In this document: one piece after another, positions 1-12,400 of the stretch | Layout of the letters: every line of letters starts with the position of its first letter | Numbering within the stretch: position 1 is the first letter of the stretch | Origin: Monarcha castaneiventris obscurior | Taxonomy: Eukaryota; Chordata; Aves; Passeriformes; Monarchidae | Assembly: GCA_026261815.1 (NCBI GenBank) | Contig: JAMPIT010000230.1 | Location: forward strand, 39,330,501-39,394,500 | DNA length: 64,000 nucleotides | Reading direction: 5' to 3' | The notes under the pieces: generated by a model | The model's input: the letters and a program-made list of their open reading frames with translations, nothing else | Databases searched by the model: none | What the model was told of the DNA's origin: nothing | Made by a program: the position numbers and the translations under genes

Positions 1-104
1 AGAGGCAGAAAGGACAAACCCCGCTCGAGACAGCGGCCGGCAGCTGCCAGCGAGCTCCGTGCCGCAGGGGGAGCGGCAGCACCGCCCGCCGCCCCCCACA
101 CGCC

Positions 105-115
105 AACATGGCGGC
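105..115 (+). promoter_or_regulatory. YY1-type motif containing an upstream ATG
   Basis: The 11 bases match the YY1 consensus AANATGGCGGC exactly. In this position the motif commonly fixes the start site of TATA-less promoters. Its ATG at 108 would open an upstream reading frame if transcription starts to its left. Confidence 0.6.
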
Positions 116-429
116 GCCGCCTCGCCCACCGGCCCCTGGCCCCGCGGCGTCCCGGCGTCACATCCGCGGTGCCCCGGCAACGGCCGGACGTGGCGGGCGC
201 GCCGGGAACCCGGAAGCGGCGGGCGAATCGGGGCGGGCGGCGCAGCCGGCGGGGCGGGCCCGGCGCGGGCAGGGCAGCGGCGGCGGCAGAGGCAGAGCGG
301 TGCCGGGGGCAGCGGGCGGTCGGTGGCGGCCGTCGGGCAGCGCCTGCGGCGGAGCGCGCGGGGGACTCTCGGCAGCTCCCGGCGCGCTCGGGCTGCGCGG
401 TCCCGCACGGAGCTGCGTCCGAGGCGGAG

Positions 430-451
430 ATGGCGGCGGACAAGGCTGCGG
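430..451 (+). CDS. CNOT10: CNOT10 coding exon 1
   Basis: Encodes MAADKAA plus the first base of an Asp codon, then the donor GTAAGT. Only 22 coding bases precede the 5.5-kb first intron. The start was chosen because the peptide continues in frame into exon 2 and matches the known N-terminus of the family. Confidence 0.93.
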
Positions 452-3400
452 GTAAGTGCGGGCGGAGAGGCCGCGGCCCCGCCGGGCTCGGCCCGGGCCT
501 GCGCCGCCCGGCGCGGACGGTGGCGGTGGGCGCCGGGAGAAACGGCGCCTGCCCGGCTGCGGGCCGTGTCCCTCCGCCGAGGCGGTAGTGCCCCGGGAGC
601 CGCCGTGAGGGGCCCGTGACACCTGCGGGTCACCGGCCGGGCCGGGCCCTCCCTGCCCTCGGCAAGCGGCGCCGAGCTGCTGCCCCGTCCTGGCCGGGAA
701 GGGCTCGGTGGGGGCGGCCCTACGGACGTGTTGGCGGGGGGGTTGTCTCCTGGAGCTTAATAACCTCTACAAAAGTCGAAGTTCTGGGTTAATTTGTTAA
801 ACTGGGGCACGCAGAAGGTGCGAGGGGGGTTATAACTCTTGGTGGTGCTGCTTAATCGCTGGAGTTCAGTCTGATTCCCGCAGGGATGCTGCTTGGGTTT
901 CGGGGGATGAGTGGGTCCTCGCTGAACTCGGGCCTGGGAAGACACTGCAGAGAGAAATCACCGAGACTAAAAATAAGCCGCATTCTGGTAAACAGGCGGA
1001 ATAAATCTCAAATACAGTTGCTGTGTAGCACTGATGAGCTACTGCTTGTCCATCTCCTGTACAACTCCCCATCGTGCAAGAAGCCTTCGTTGCAGGAAAG
1101 GTTGTTCCATCAGATGGCAGCTCGCAGGGGAAGGAGAAGAGGACAATGTGGAGGAAAGCCTTACTTAGAGAATTGTATAACTCTACTTAATAGAAATGTA
1201 GGATATCCTGCATTGGAAGGGACCGATAAAGATTAGCAAATTCCAGTTCCTGGCCCTGAAAAGGACATCTCTAAGAATCACACCATGAGCCTGTGAGCGT
1301 TTCCCAAACATTTCTTGAACTCTCTCGGGCTTGGTGCCAAGTGGGGAGCCCATTCCAGTGCCCAAGCACCCTCTGAATGAAGAACCTTTTCCTAATATCC
1401 AACCTAAACCTCCCCTACACAGCTTCATGCCGTTCCCTCAGATCCTGTTTCTGGTCACATTTTTTTCTAGTTGTTTTCATGTGGTGGGAGCATTATTTAA
1501 AATCACCTTAAGCATTTTTTTCTCTGGATGCTAAATATGAAATGCGTCAGTACCTGGAAAAAATTACAGGGAAAATAAGTATACTGTACTGAGTGTTGTT
1601 TACTAAACTATCATATGTGTATTTATAAGAACTGTAAGTGACTGCTAAACTACAAGAAAAAAAAAATGGGTATTATGTTTTTAATATTTTTTGTTGATGT
1701 TCTTTGAAGTGTTGATGGAACTTTTCAGTTTTACTTTCTTAAAAGTGTGTGCCAAATGAATCAAAGATGTGAGCTATGGCAAGATACTCTACATGCTGCA
1801 CTTGTTCATAGCAGGGAGCTAGAGGTAGTTTTCCATTGAGAAGTGTTTGCTTTTTATTGCACAGCACCAAAGAAGCCTATTATACCTATAGTGGTAGTGA
1901 AAGGCTTCATAGAAAAATTAAAATGTAAGTCTTGGTGTCACAAACTGTTATCTTGTAATGGCTGGACACTGGCTGGGCTTCATACCCTTCAAAATTCTTT
2001 TGGAGCAAGAGTCACGTGATAGATTCCTCTCCTTTCAAGAAAGACATTATCCCTCTGCCTGTAGAGTTGGGAAGTTAAAAATATTTCCAGAGATGCTCTG
2101 GTGTTCAACAGCACAGTTCATGCAAGATGTAATTTGCAGGGTGTAAGAAAAAGAGAGCTCAGGAACAGCAGTCCTTGGAGAAACAGAGAGCAGGTATGGA
2201 GAAGGATCATGATTGCAGTCACTCTCAGGTGTCTTCAGGTATGTGTGTGTGGGAGATGTGAATTCTTGTTGCTTTTATGAAATTCTGGCAGCAAGCCCGC
2301 GAGGAGATCAATCTTCCTTTTCAGGTGGCGGTCTCATACTTTTCCTTGTTCTCCTCTCATAGAGGCAGTTTTCCTGAAGTTCTGCTGTCCACCATGATGT
2401 ACCTTCTCCAGCAGGAGCAGCTTCCTGCTTGTACAAAGCAAACCAGCCTCCGTGACGTAGAGTTTCTGCTGCTCAGCACCAGGATTAATAGCTAGGAAGA
2501 TAATTCCTGGCTTGATTATTTAATTTTCAACTTAGTGCAGCAGCTTCCTCCAGGTCAAAATCTGAGCAGTTGATTTTTACGTCCTTTTCCACATTGCCCA
2601 TTTTGCCCCTCATCATGAGCCTACACAAGTTTTCGTTTTAGAGTTGGTCTATACTCATGAAGGTTGGACAAATGAAAAGTTAAACAAACAGGCCCATATT
2701 TAAATACAAATTACAGAGATAAATTGAGTTCTCTCACTTGTGAAGTAGAGAATCTGCACTGCTCTGGATATTTCAGCTGATACCTGGAGCTGCTCTATGG
2801 ATGGGAGCATGTTGGAGGTGACAGGTGTGATATGTGTTATGCACACCACGTGCTTCTGCAAGAAGGCCAAAGGTCACAGGGGCCCAAGTGGGCAAGTGGC
2901 ATGCTGTATCTTTGGCCAGGGAACAATTTTCCTACCTGTTTCACTTTTAAATGCTTCAGGGAACGTGGAGGTAACAGTTTGATTTGCAAGCACTGGGATA
3001 GCCATTTGCAGCCAGGAGAACAGGAGCACTTCCCCCTGCCCACCACTTCAGTGGGATTGGTGGGAATTCTGTTCAGTGTGTTGTGCCAGACAGCTTTCAG
3101 GTGACTCCTCTTGGAGGGATCTCTTGATAACAAAGATCAGCTGAAGCAGTAGATCCCAGTCTAAACAAGAACAGCAGTATTACATTAGACTGGAGTGGCT
3201 TTTAGGTCTTGAACAAGTTTCAGGTGTGTTTGGACAAAAAGGGTAGAGAGTGGCCAAAGTGCTTTTGTTGGGCTTTTTTCAAAGGAAGGAGCTACTCTGT
3301 GAACTACATCTGCTGGACTTTAGTTTTGTTTCCTTGATAAGCTTCTAATTCAGGTTTCACAAACCTGCTTTGTTTACTGAGTGGTAGCACGTGCAGTTGA

Positions 3401-6400
3401 TCGGATTATAGGGACAGCTCTGGTTTTGCTTGAAGTAGTCCCCAGTTTCATTTTATGTTTTTGGTTTGTTTGTGTTTTTACCAACAAGCTTAGAGAAACA
3501 GGGAAATTTGAAGACCTGTCCTGATTTTTCCTTAGCAACTGCATCAACCAAGCTATGTAAGTGTAGTTTTTGTTGCAGACCTTCGACAAGTGTCTCTTGG
3601 TTTATCTGTCACTTCACTGAAGACATTTTACTTCAGAATTCAGACTTCCTTTGAGACGCTGGTCTTACAAACCTGCATACAAAGGCAGTAATGCATGTGG
3701 TAGTTGATGGCTCTCTGCTAGATAAACCTGTATGTGAGGAACTTGGTCAGACTGAGTGTTATCAGCTTCAAAAGCTTTAGAGTCTCAAGGCTCTGCGCTG
3801 TGGTTACCTTTACCAGCACAATCTGACAGGCATGCTGAGCAAATAAAGCAGGTAATGCCACTGTTAGCGTGAAAGTTTGAGGGAAGATGCATTTGCTTAT
3901 TTGCTGCTGTTCTAGAGATCCCTGGAGAGTCAGAGCTCTGGGTTCATCTGTATAATCACAAGGTTTAGAGCTGGAATCTGATCTATGCTATGTTTAGCTT
4001 GAAGCAGAGGTGCTTCATGTTCTTTCCTCTTTTGCTGTGGAAAGCCTTTGGCACATCAGAAATGTTCTGAGCTTTTTTGTGGTTTAAATTTCTTTTGCCT
4101 TTCCTTTTCAAGGTCAAGGCAGTGCAAATGGTATTGATCAATGCCTTATGCAATCAGAGTTCATAGCAGGTGTAGGCCCCTGAGTATCCATCCCTCCAGA
4201 GTACTGAAATTGCCAAACCCTGAATTTTACCTAAATGACAGTGGGTTACTCTTGTGAGTGTGAGATTTGTTGAGGTTTTAAAACCTCTGCTTTGTTGACA
4301 TCTTAATGCAGGATGAAAGTCACAACCAAATATTTACAATTCTTGCTCAAATATGTTATTGCAGGGGGCAGTAGTGTTATTGCAGGTGGAAGGAATCTCA
4401 CTATTTCTCAGCAACAGGCACAAACTTAACAGATTAATAAGTCTGTTTTGTTCTTTCTGAAGATATTAATTGATGAATCTTCTGAGGTTTGGCTGCCCCT
4501 TACGGTTGTTGTTTGTCCTATATTTGTAAATTTTCATGGTCAGTAGTAGAAGATATTGGTGATCATGGGGAATGGATTTTGCAGAGGAGCTCACAAAAAT
4601 TAGCAGAGTTTGCATTATGTCTCTGCATTATAGGGAAGAGAAAGCAGACATTGAGTTTACAAAGCCTACATAGTCTATTAAGATAGCAAAAGGTATGTTA
4701 GAGCAGATCTTCCATTGTGAAATTCAAGAAATAATTTTCTGCAGAAGTGGAAACCATTGCCATTTTATGAAGTCTTTGTTTCAAAAACATGAAATGATTT
4801 TTGTATGCTCTAGCACATTAATTAATGCTCCTAGAAATACTCTGTCCGCTGTGCTGGTTATGTGGTTGTTTTATTTTTCCTCAGTAGTTTGTGTTCAGCA
4901 CAAGGAAAGCCTTAGTGGGGTTTTTTTTCAGCTTCTTTGACATGGCATGTCTGTACTGTGCTTTTTAATGCAACTTCACTGAATTCTTAATTACGTGATG
5001 ACAAAGGATTTGGTAGACTCCTTTCTGAAAAATATGCTCAATAGTGACTGAAACGTAAATCATTAGGATTTCTATGTAAAAAATTGAAGACAAAACCTTA
5101 TTACATTGCTATATAAATGCATAAAGGGCTACCATCATAGTTGCTACATGTTGTTCTTGTCTTAATCTGGAAAAGGGTATAATAGAACTGGAGAAGATTC
5201 TGGGAAAAATAAAAGTGAGGAAGATGGAGGATAAACTGCTCCTGCTCACGTTGGAAGAGAGGTGATTCAACCAAAGATCTGTAAGATTTGGAGTGAGGCT
5301 GAAAAAGTGAACAGGCAGCATTTGCTTGTGCCTTGCAATATAGTCACCAGACAGCATTTGGTGGAGTACACTGAAGAATACAAAAGTGTAGAGAGGTTTT
5401 TTAAAAAGTATATTGGATCTGTCAATGATTATTAACAATGATGTTTCAATTGCAGCCTCTTTCTTATTTGGGGAGATATTCTTCCAAAGTCAGGAGCTGT
5501 GTGGAAGTTCTGGTGTTTACTCTGGTTTTTGTCGCTCCCTAGAGCATCCCTTTCTTGCTCTTTAGGAAGCAGTATGCAGGATTTTGTGTGGGTTTTCATC
5601 TAACCCATTGTGGTACATTTTTATGATACATGGCCTTCACTGCTGACTTTTGAGCAAAATAAGAATCCTAGTGTATGGTTGCAGCTTTAAAAAGAAATCT
5701 AAAATGTATAGGTTGTCTGTTAACTTACAGGACTTTGGTTATTCACTGAGCACTGTAATTTACATTTTATGTAGAGGAATTCACTAGGAGTACAGAATAA
5801 CTTGGGATATAGGTGGTGTAGTAGGGACACTGCTACAGTTATCTGGAAAATTACTTGTTGGCAGGAGGACCTTGAGAACTGGAAGAAACAAAGTTTTTAA
5901 GCTGCACAGCTGCCACCACACTTGCAAAACTTGTTGTAACCTTCTGTCTTTACAGATCAAGGTAGTGAGAAACATGAAGGAGCGGGTACTTCTGGGATTA
6001 CTGATCAGGAAAAGGAATTGTCGAGCAGTGCATTACAAGCTTTTCAGGTAAGACAAAGTCAGACTGAGACTTCTAAGTTACCACATTACTGCTAAATGGT
6101 CTTGTGTAATTGTTTTTCCGGTTTTCTTAATACAGTTGCAAATACATTGAGAGGATGTTTAAAAGTAGCACTAGTTATATTATAAAGATAGTACATGCAT
6201 TTTCTGTCTGCTGTGATGAGAGAAGACTGAACAGGCTGCTTGAACCAAGAGTACTTTTAATCTTGATTCTCAAAACTTAGTAACCTTAAAAGCTATATGA
6301 TGAGTTAATTGGAAGAAGCAGGCTGCTATTCTGCATCAGTGCTGGAAATGCACAATCTCTCTGAAGAATTACTGACATCAAGCTAAAAATGTTGTTAGTG

Positions 6401-9400
6401 TTTAAAGGAACCACGTGTATTTAAAAAAACAGCAACGAAACAAACCCTTTTGTGTTTTAGCATCAGGCTATATTCTTTCACAACAAGTGTTGTATAATGC
6501 TCTGTCACTTTACATTAAAACACATTTCTGAATGCATAACACCTGTAGGCAGTATTTACTACTCATTTTGTGTTTCTTGGAAGATTTTTTTCTTGTGTGT
6601 TAAAGTTCAGGTATCAGGTCTTTCAGTTTATTTCTTTCTTTGTATTGTCTCCTAATTTTATGTGGTGTGATAAGAAGTGTGATTGCTTTTCCTTTCCGTT
6701 TTTGTATCTCTGTCTCCAAAATGCCTTGCTTTAAATTCAGTTTTGAATTAGTGAAATAGATCGGGGAAGATTTAAGTGCTGTCTTTTGAGATTCTTACTT
6801 CAACGTTTCACTCATGTTGTTGCATGCAGTGCATGCAGTTGGTTCTTAACACTTATTACAGCTGATGTTGTTCACTGATGTCTTTCTTCTTGAATGCTGT
6901 CTAGCTCAACTCCTCTTTTTCAATAGTATTTTTATCATTGGCATTTGATCCTGAGAACTGAAGACACATGAGAAAGTAATTTGTTTTCCACCTTGCCCAC
7001 GCATCTAAATGCCTAAAATACTTTTGATTTGCTAATGACTTTATCTTTACTGGTCTAGTGTATCTGGTTTGTCTTATCATGTTTTTTTCTTGCCTTAAGA
7101 ACTTCCTGAATTCATGGTGTGAGGTGGCAACAGATGTGAGCAGAATTAATTTGGTGCCTTGTTTGCCAATTTTCTTGCTATTGAGTAGCTCCAGATAGCA
7201 TTGTGGACTGCCTTGCCTGCTGCTTTATCATATTACATGTCCAGTTTCAGTCTTGATAGAATTCCTGTAAAATTGGGTATTATATTATAGATCCTGTCTA
7301 GTAGAGTGGCATAAAGAACTGTTAGCTGATGAAGAACATCATAAAATAAGCTGAGCATTTAAAGGTTCAAGGTTTGTAGTCCAGCCATGGTTAGAAGCCT
7401 TGCTGCTGTGATCTGAAAGCTCCTGTTGAAGACAAGCTCCAAGTGTGAGCACAGGAAGAGAATCACTGGGAGATGAACTGTCTCAACTAAAGAGCATGCC
7501 AGCAGTTGAGTTGCAAGTCCCTGTGTTGTGCATATGATCACAAGGCAATCCATGCTGTTGGTGCTTAGAGTTGTGAAAATGTGTCAATGTCCTGCTACAT
7601 CTCTCCATGTTGTATGACTCTGCTTTCATGGGAGACTGAAGGAACTGGAATGGAAAGTAGCTGCAGAATGGCAACTTTTTTGGGGAGAGCAGAAGGGCCC
7701 CAGAGCCCTTCTCTGTTGTATTCTGCCCTTAATATGAAGTTACTCAGGAGCCCAGGAGAAGCTCAGTGGGACAGCACCTGAAAAGGAGGAGTAAGTGGAG
7801 GGTGGTACTCAAGAGCTTAGCTTTTGGGTGTGAACCATTGACAGAGGTGGAAATGCATCTGCTTATCTGTCTGACCAGACTGGAAGTAACTCTGATATGG
7901 AAGAGGTGAATGTGATTATTTCTGTGTAGGAACTGAGCAGTCGAAAGTAAAGCATCATCTTAAGTGAAGCATCAACTTAATGTAGTTGAAAGAGTCAGGA
8001 GTTCTCTTTCGTTCCTTGATGCCACTAAATTCCTCCTGTACCAACACAGAAAAGACCAAAGGTAAAAGCAGCAAAGGTGCATGACTCTCAAGTCCTTATT
8101 CATGAGGTCAAAGAAAGGGATATTTCTATTAAATCACACATCAGTGGAGCATCGTGCTCGGTTCCTAGTTTCTGTTTAGGTGCTCCTAGGTGATTGAATA
8201 CTTCATCCAACAGCTAAAGCGTGTAAAAATGTTTTTTAAACCTATTCTGGGAAAGTGACACTTTCTTTTTCCACTCTTTCCTGAGCTAGCTTCCATAGAT
8301 CAAATTTTAAATCACTATATATCCAGATGAACTGAAGAATGGACATAAAATGTTGGACTGGAACTTGTGTAAGCAACAGCAGCTGCTCAGTGTTCTTGAA
8401 ATGGGGAAAATTATGAAAACTGAGGAAACAGTCTCGAAACTGAATATGATAAGAGAAATGAGAATAATGACAATAATAGCTTTTCATGGAAATATCTGTT
8501 AATAATAATCAGCTACTTAATTTGTCCTTACTCCACCAAATTATTTTTGAAATTTGGATATGGTTTCAACATTTAGGCTTGCTTCTCATCCATATTAATC
8601 TGCATAAATAATGAAGTGTGTGTGCAGACATTTAGTTCACTTGTTTTGATAATGGAAAGACTGTATCTTCTAATGCACGTTTCTGGTATGTGTGCAATTT
8701 ACAGGCTGGAAACTATGATGCTTGCTTACAACACCTAAATACCCTTCAAGACATAAACAAAGATGACTACAAAATAACTTTGAATACTGCTGTTGCAGAG
8801 TTCTGTAAAAGTAACCAGACTACCACAGACAATTTGAGACAAACCCTTAACCAGCTGAAAAACCAGGTAATGCAACCGTATTGACATGGTACTTGATTTT
8901 GAGTACTATTAATGGTGGTGGGATCTTTCAGTGAAGTAGGAGTAAAACTTCTGTCTCTTGTCCCTTAGATTTAATAAAATAAGAAAGTAACATAACTTTT
9001 AAACGTCTGAGACAGTTTAATCTTGTAGGACAGTTTTTGTCATTGTGTTTTTAACTATTGTTAGAACTGGTCTGAGATTATAACAATAGAAAAACCTGCT
9101 ATGTTCTTTCAGTAGAAAGTTCCTTAACCTGGAATAGTTTGTAAAATAATAAAAAAGTGAAAATATTACTTTACTACTCAATTGACAACTTTCTATTTCA
9201 TTGTATGTTTTTTTTGCTGTGTTTATGTGCAACAACAATGAAGTTTATTAGGTCAGTGAGTTATAATCTACCTTTAGAGAAATTCATGGCTTTGGAGTTG
9301 TTTATTTTTAAATACCTGGTACTTTAAGATCATAGGTAATGAAAATGTAATGAACCGAGTGGGGTTTTTTCAGGTTCACTCTGTTGTTGAAGAAATGGAT

Positions 9401-12400
9401 GGTTTGGATGACGTTGAGAACAGTATGCTGTACTACAACCAAGCTGTTATCCTGTACCATCTGCGTCAGTATACTGAAGCTATATCAGTTGGGGAGAAGC
9501 TGTACCAGTTCATAGAGCCTTTTGGTATGTAGGCAGAAAGAAGAATCTTGTTCATGCTAGAGCTACAGAAAGACAATTCAGTCTTTTTCACTATGAGACG
9601 AGTGATTTGTAATTTGTCTAATACGGTTTTAAGAAATTAGGAAGGGTTTGGAATGAAGAATATGTTTTACTTATATCAAGGACAGCAAACGAATTTGGGG
9701 GAAGGTACTTCAGAGAGCTTTAGTGGACAAGTGCAGTGAAACTGAAATGGATTTTTTCAACTTGAGAAGGTATTTATGTAAATACAGACAAGCAAATGAA
9801 ATTATTTTAAATCTAATGTTTTGAGTCATCATGCAGCTTCACAGGTGGGTGTCTGTTTTTCAGGGCACTCATTTTTAAATATCTGTATTAAGTAATACAT
9901 AATTGTATGTGCTCATATCTGGATACAAAGTCCGCAGCTTTTATGAGCTATGATACCTTGTGTAGTGGAATTGCCATACTTGTATGAAATAATTTCATAA
10001 TCCTTGTTAAATTTTAGAAGTGAGAAGGCTGAAGGATGTATGTGTGTGTGTCTCAGTAAATGAAGTAAGTGCTACTGTGTTTCACCTTCAATTCCAGTTT
10101 TCAATATGCATAATTGGGACTTTGTGAAGTCAGCCAAGCAGTTTGTACAGAATCTTTTTGAGTTCTGTGGGATTCTACATCTGCATATGGCTCTGTTTAC
10201 ATGCTGCATCTTTGCTGCTGATCTGCTTACATTGGTTCTCAAAACCTATGAACATGAAATACTTGTTAAGCTGTCTTTAGTCTATGCTTTTTTATGCTGA
10301 TGCCATTTGAATGAATGAGCTTTCTTTTCAGTGTATGTACTTAGCTGTGGGTTGGAGATGGCTGCATTATTTTTGCTTACATAATATGTTGATTTTTCTC
10401 ATAATGTTGCATAGATGGTGCATTATAGTAATTTTTTTTCCCAGCCATGTTTGGAGGGATTGGTATTAGAGCTGTAAAATAATTTTTTCTTCTTTGCTTT
10501 TCACAGAAGAGAAGTTTGCCCAGGCTGTGTGCTTCTTGCTTGTAGACTTATACCTGTTAACTTACCAAGCTGAGAAAGCCTTGCATCTGCTCGCTGTTCT
10601 GGAAAAAATGATTTCACAGGGCAACAATAACAGCAAGAATGGAAAAAATGAGGTAAGCTTAAAGTAATACAAATGTCACTAAATCTTTATCAGAAGTATG
10701 CTTTAGCTCAAACCAAAATTAGTATTTTAAAAGACTTTTGAATTATAAAACTATGTTAGATCACCTGTAACTTTAGGCAGCAGCTTAAATATGTTAGTAA
10801 CTGAGTTAATTGTGTACAACAGCTGTTTCACCCTTCTCTCTTACTCCAGGGAGCTAAGATGTCTTTCTTCAGTCAGAGACATTGGAAAGACAGTTGTCTC
10901 CAGGGTCAAATGTTGTTTGTCTTTGATAATGACCATATGAGACCTTAAGTTTGAAAGGGAAGTCAGTGTCAGAGGAAATGCAATTCCATAGCATAGGATG
11001 GGAAATGAAGCACCTTTTTCATATATTATCTGAAAGTATGAGGCATACTTTAAAATGAAATCTTTCATGTGCCTTTTGGAAAAATCAATAGAATCAGTTG
11101 TGGTTTGGAAGTGAAGAGAGGGCATTTCAGTGTTTTCCTGTTGATGGAATATCACACTTAAGATAAAATATTCTCTAAGTGTATAGTAATTCTACTGAAG
11201 AAAATATTAAAGAGGTGCTTCAGAATGTGCATGTCCTCCTTCTCGGGAAAAGAATTCTTAACTGCAGAGCAACATAATGTGACACTAATGTTAGTACAGA
11301 ATTCAGCTCTTCATAGGCTGGTGTGGTTTGTGGATTTTAATTGTTAAACTCACATTGGTTTCTGGTGGGATGTGTATGTTTTGGTATTAAATAGTGTAAA
11401 ATACTATTAAATACTTATTTTTCTTCATGTCAGTTGAATCTGTCAACTGAATTTAGAAGGTGACTAACAGTAACACTTCCTTTTTTTATTTGACAGTCAG
11501 GTAATAATACCAATAAAGATTCCTCGAATCAAAAAGCTGAAAGTGGAGCTTTAATAGAAGTTGCTAAATCTAAGATACATCAGGTAAGGGTCTGCATATT
11601 ATTTATGCAAGAACATTACTTCAGGTTTTTTTAAAATCTGAGTGCCATCTCCTTCAAAAGTAGTTCAGCCCAAATTATGATGCTTTCTCTCTCCTTGGTG
11701 TAAAACAAAGCAATGCATTTATCTAAGTCTTCCTTTTTGTAAGATCCGTGTACAGGAAAAACTCATCTAACACCTCCCTTTCCCCTCCCCCCCCCATTTC
11801 AGTAGCTGCATGTTATAATGAGTTCTTTACGTGGCAGTTCTCTGCATTGAATGTCTGTTCAACCTCCAACAGTCTAAATCAGCTGAGGTTTTATTCCACT
11901 GTGCTGTTCTGTTGAAAAATATGTGAAGAATCAGAGTGCTTCTCTATTAGCATTCACTTATTGGTGTTTTCAGTTTAGTAGGTAAATGTCTGGGATTAAG
12001 ATGTTAGATTATTTTAATTAGTTTGTCATTTTAAGTGCTCATATCTGTGTTTGAGCAGCTGTTGGCCAATGAACAAAATGTTCATCTGCTTATTGTAAAT
12101 ACAAACCTTATAAATGTGGTGTTTTGAGTCTGAATAGAATTTCTTTTTTTGTGAAGCCTTTTTGAACAGCTTTTTATTACCTATTTTAAAGATGTGCATA
12201 AAATATTCTGCAGTAAATATCTAGATACAGTTTGTCTTGCACACCTGCAGAAATTATTGTATATTATTTAACAAATTTAATTTTTTAACAGTATAAGGTG
12301 AGAGCCTATATCCAGATGAAGTCACTAAAAGCATGCAAAAGGGAGATCAAGTCTGTTATGAATACAGCTGGGAATGTAAGTATTCTTAAGATTATTGTTT

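Larger units (their letters stand above)
1..740 (+). promoter_or_regulatory. CNOT10: CpG-island promoter of CNOT10
   Basis: This stretch is very GC-rich and dense in CpG, in sharp contrast to the AT-rich intron that follows. It contains a YY1-type motif at 105-115, an ETS-type CCGGAAG at 210-216, and GC boxes (GGGGCGGG) at 230-237 and 251-258. No TATA box is evident. This combination is typical of housekeeping promoters and suits a ubiquitous CCR4-NOT subunit. The start site cannot be fixed from sequence. YY1 motifs of this form usually sit just downstream of the start, which would suggest initiation near 80-105 and a 5' UTR of about 330 nt. The island may continue left of the window and could serve a divergent neighbour. 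Confidence 0.85.

Noticed and set aside
59..622. Several overlapping long open frames on both strands in the first 620 bases
   Set aside because: Stops are rare in any frame of a CpG island. The translations are Ala/Arg/Gly/Pro-rich without a fold, and only the ATG at 430 joins the conserved CNOT10 exons.
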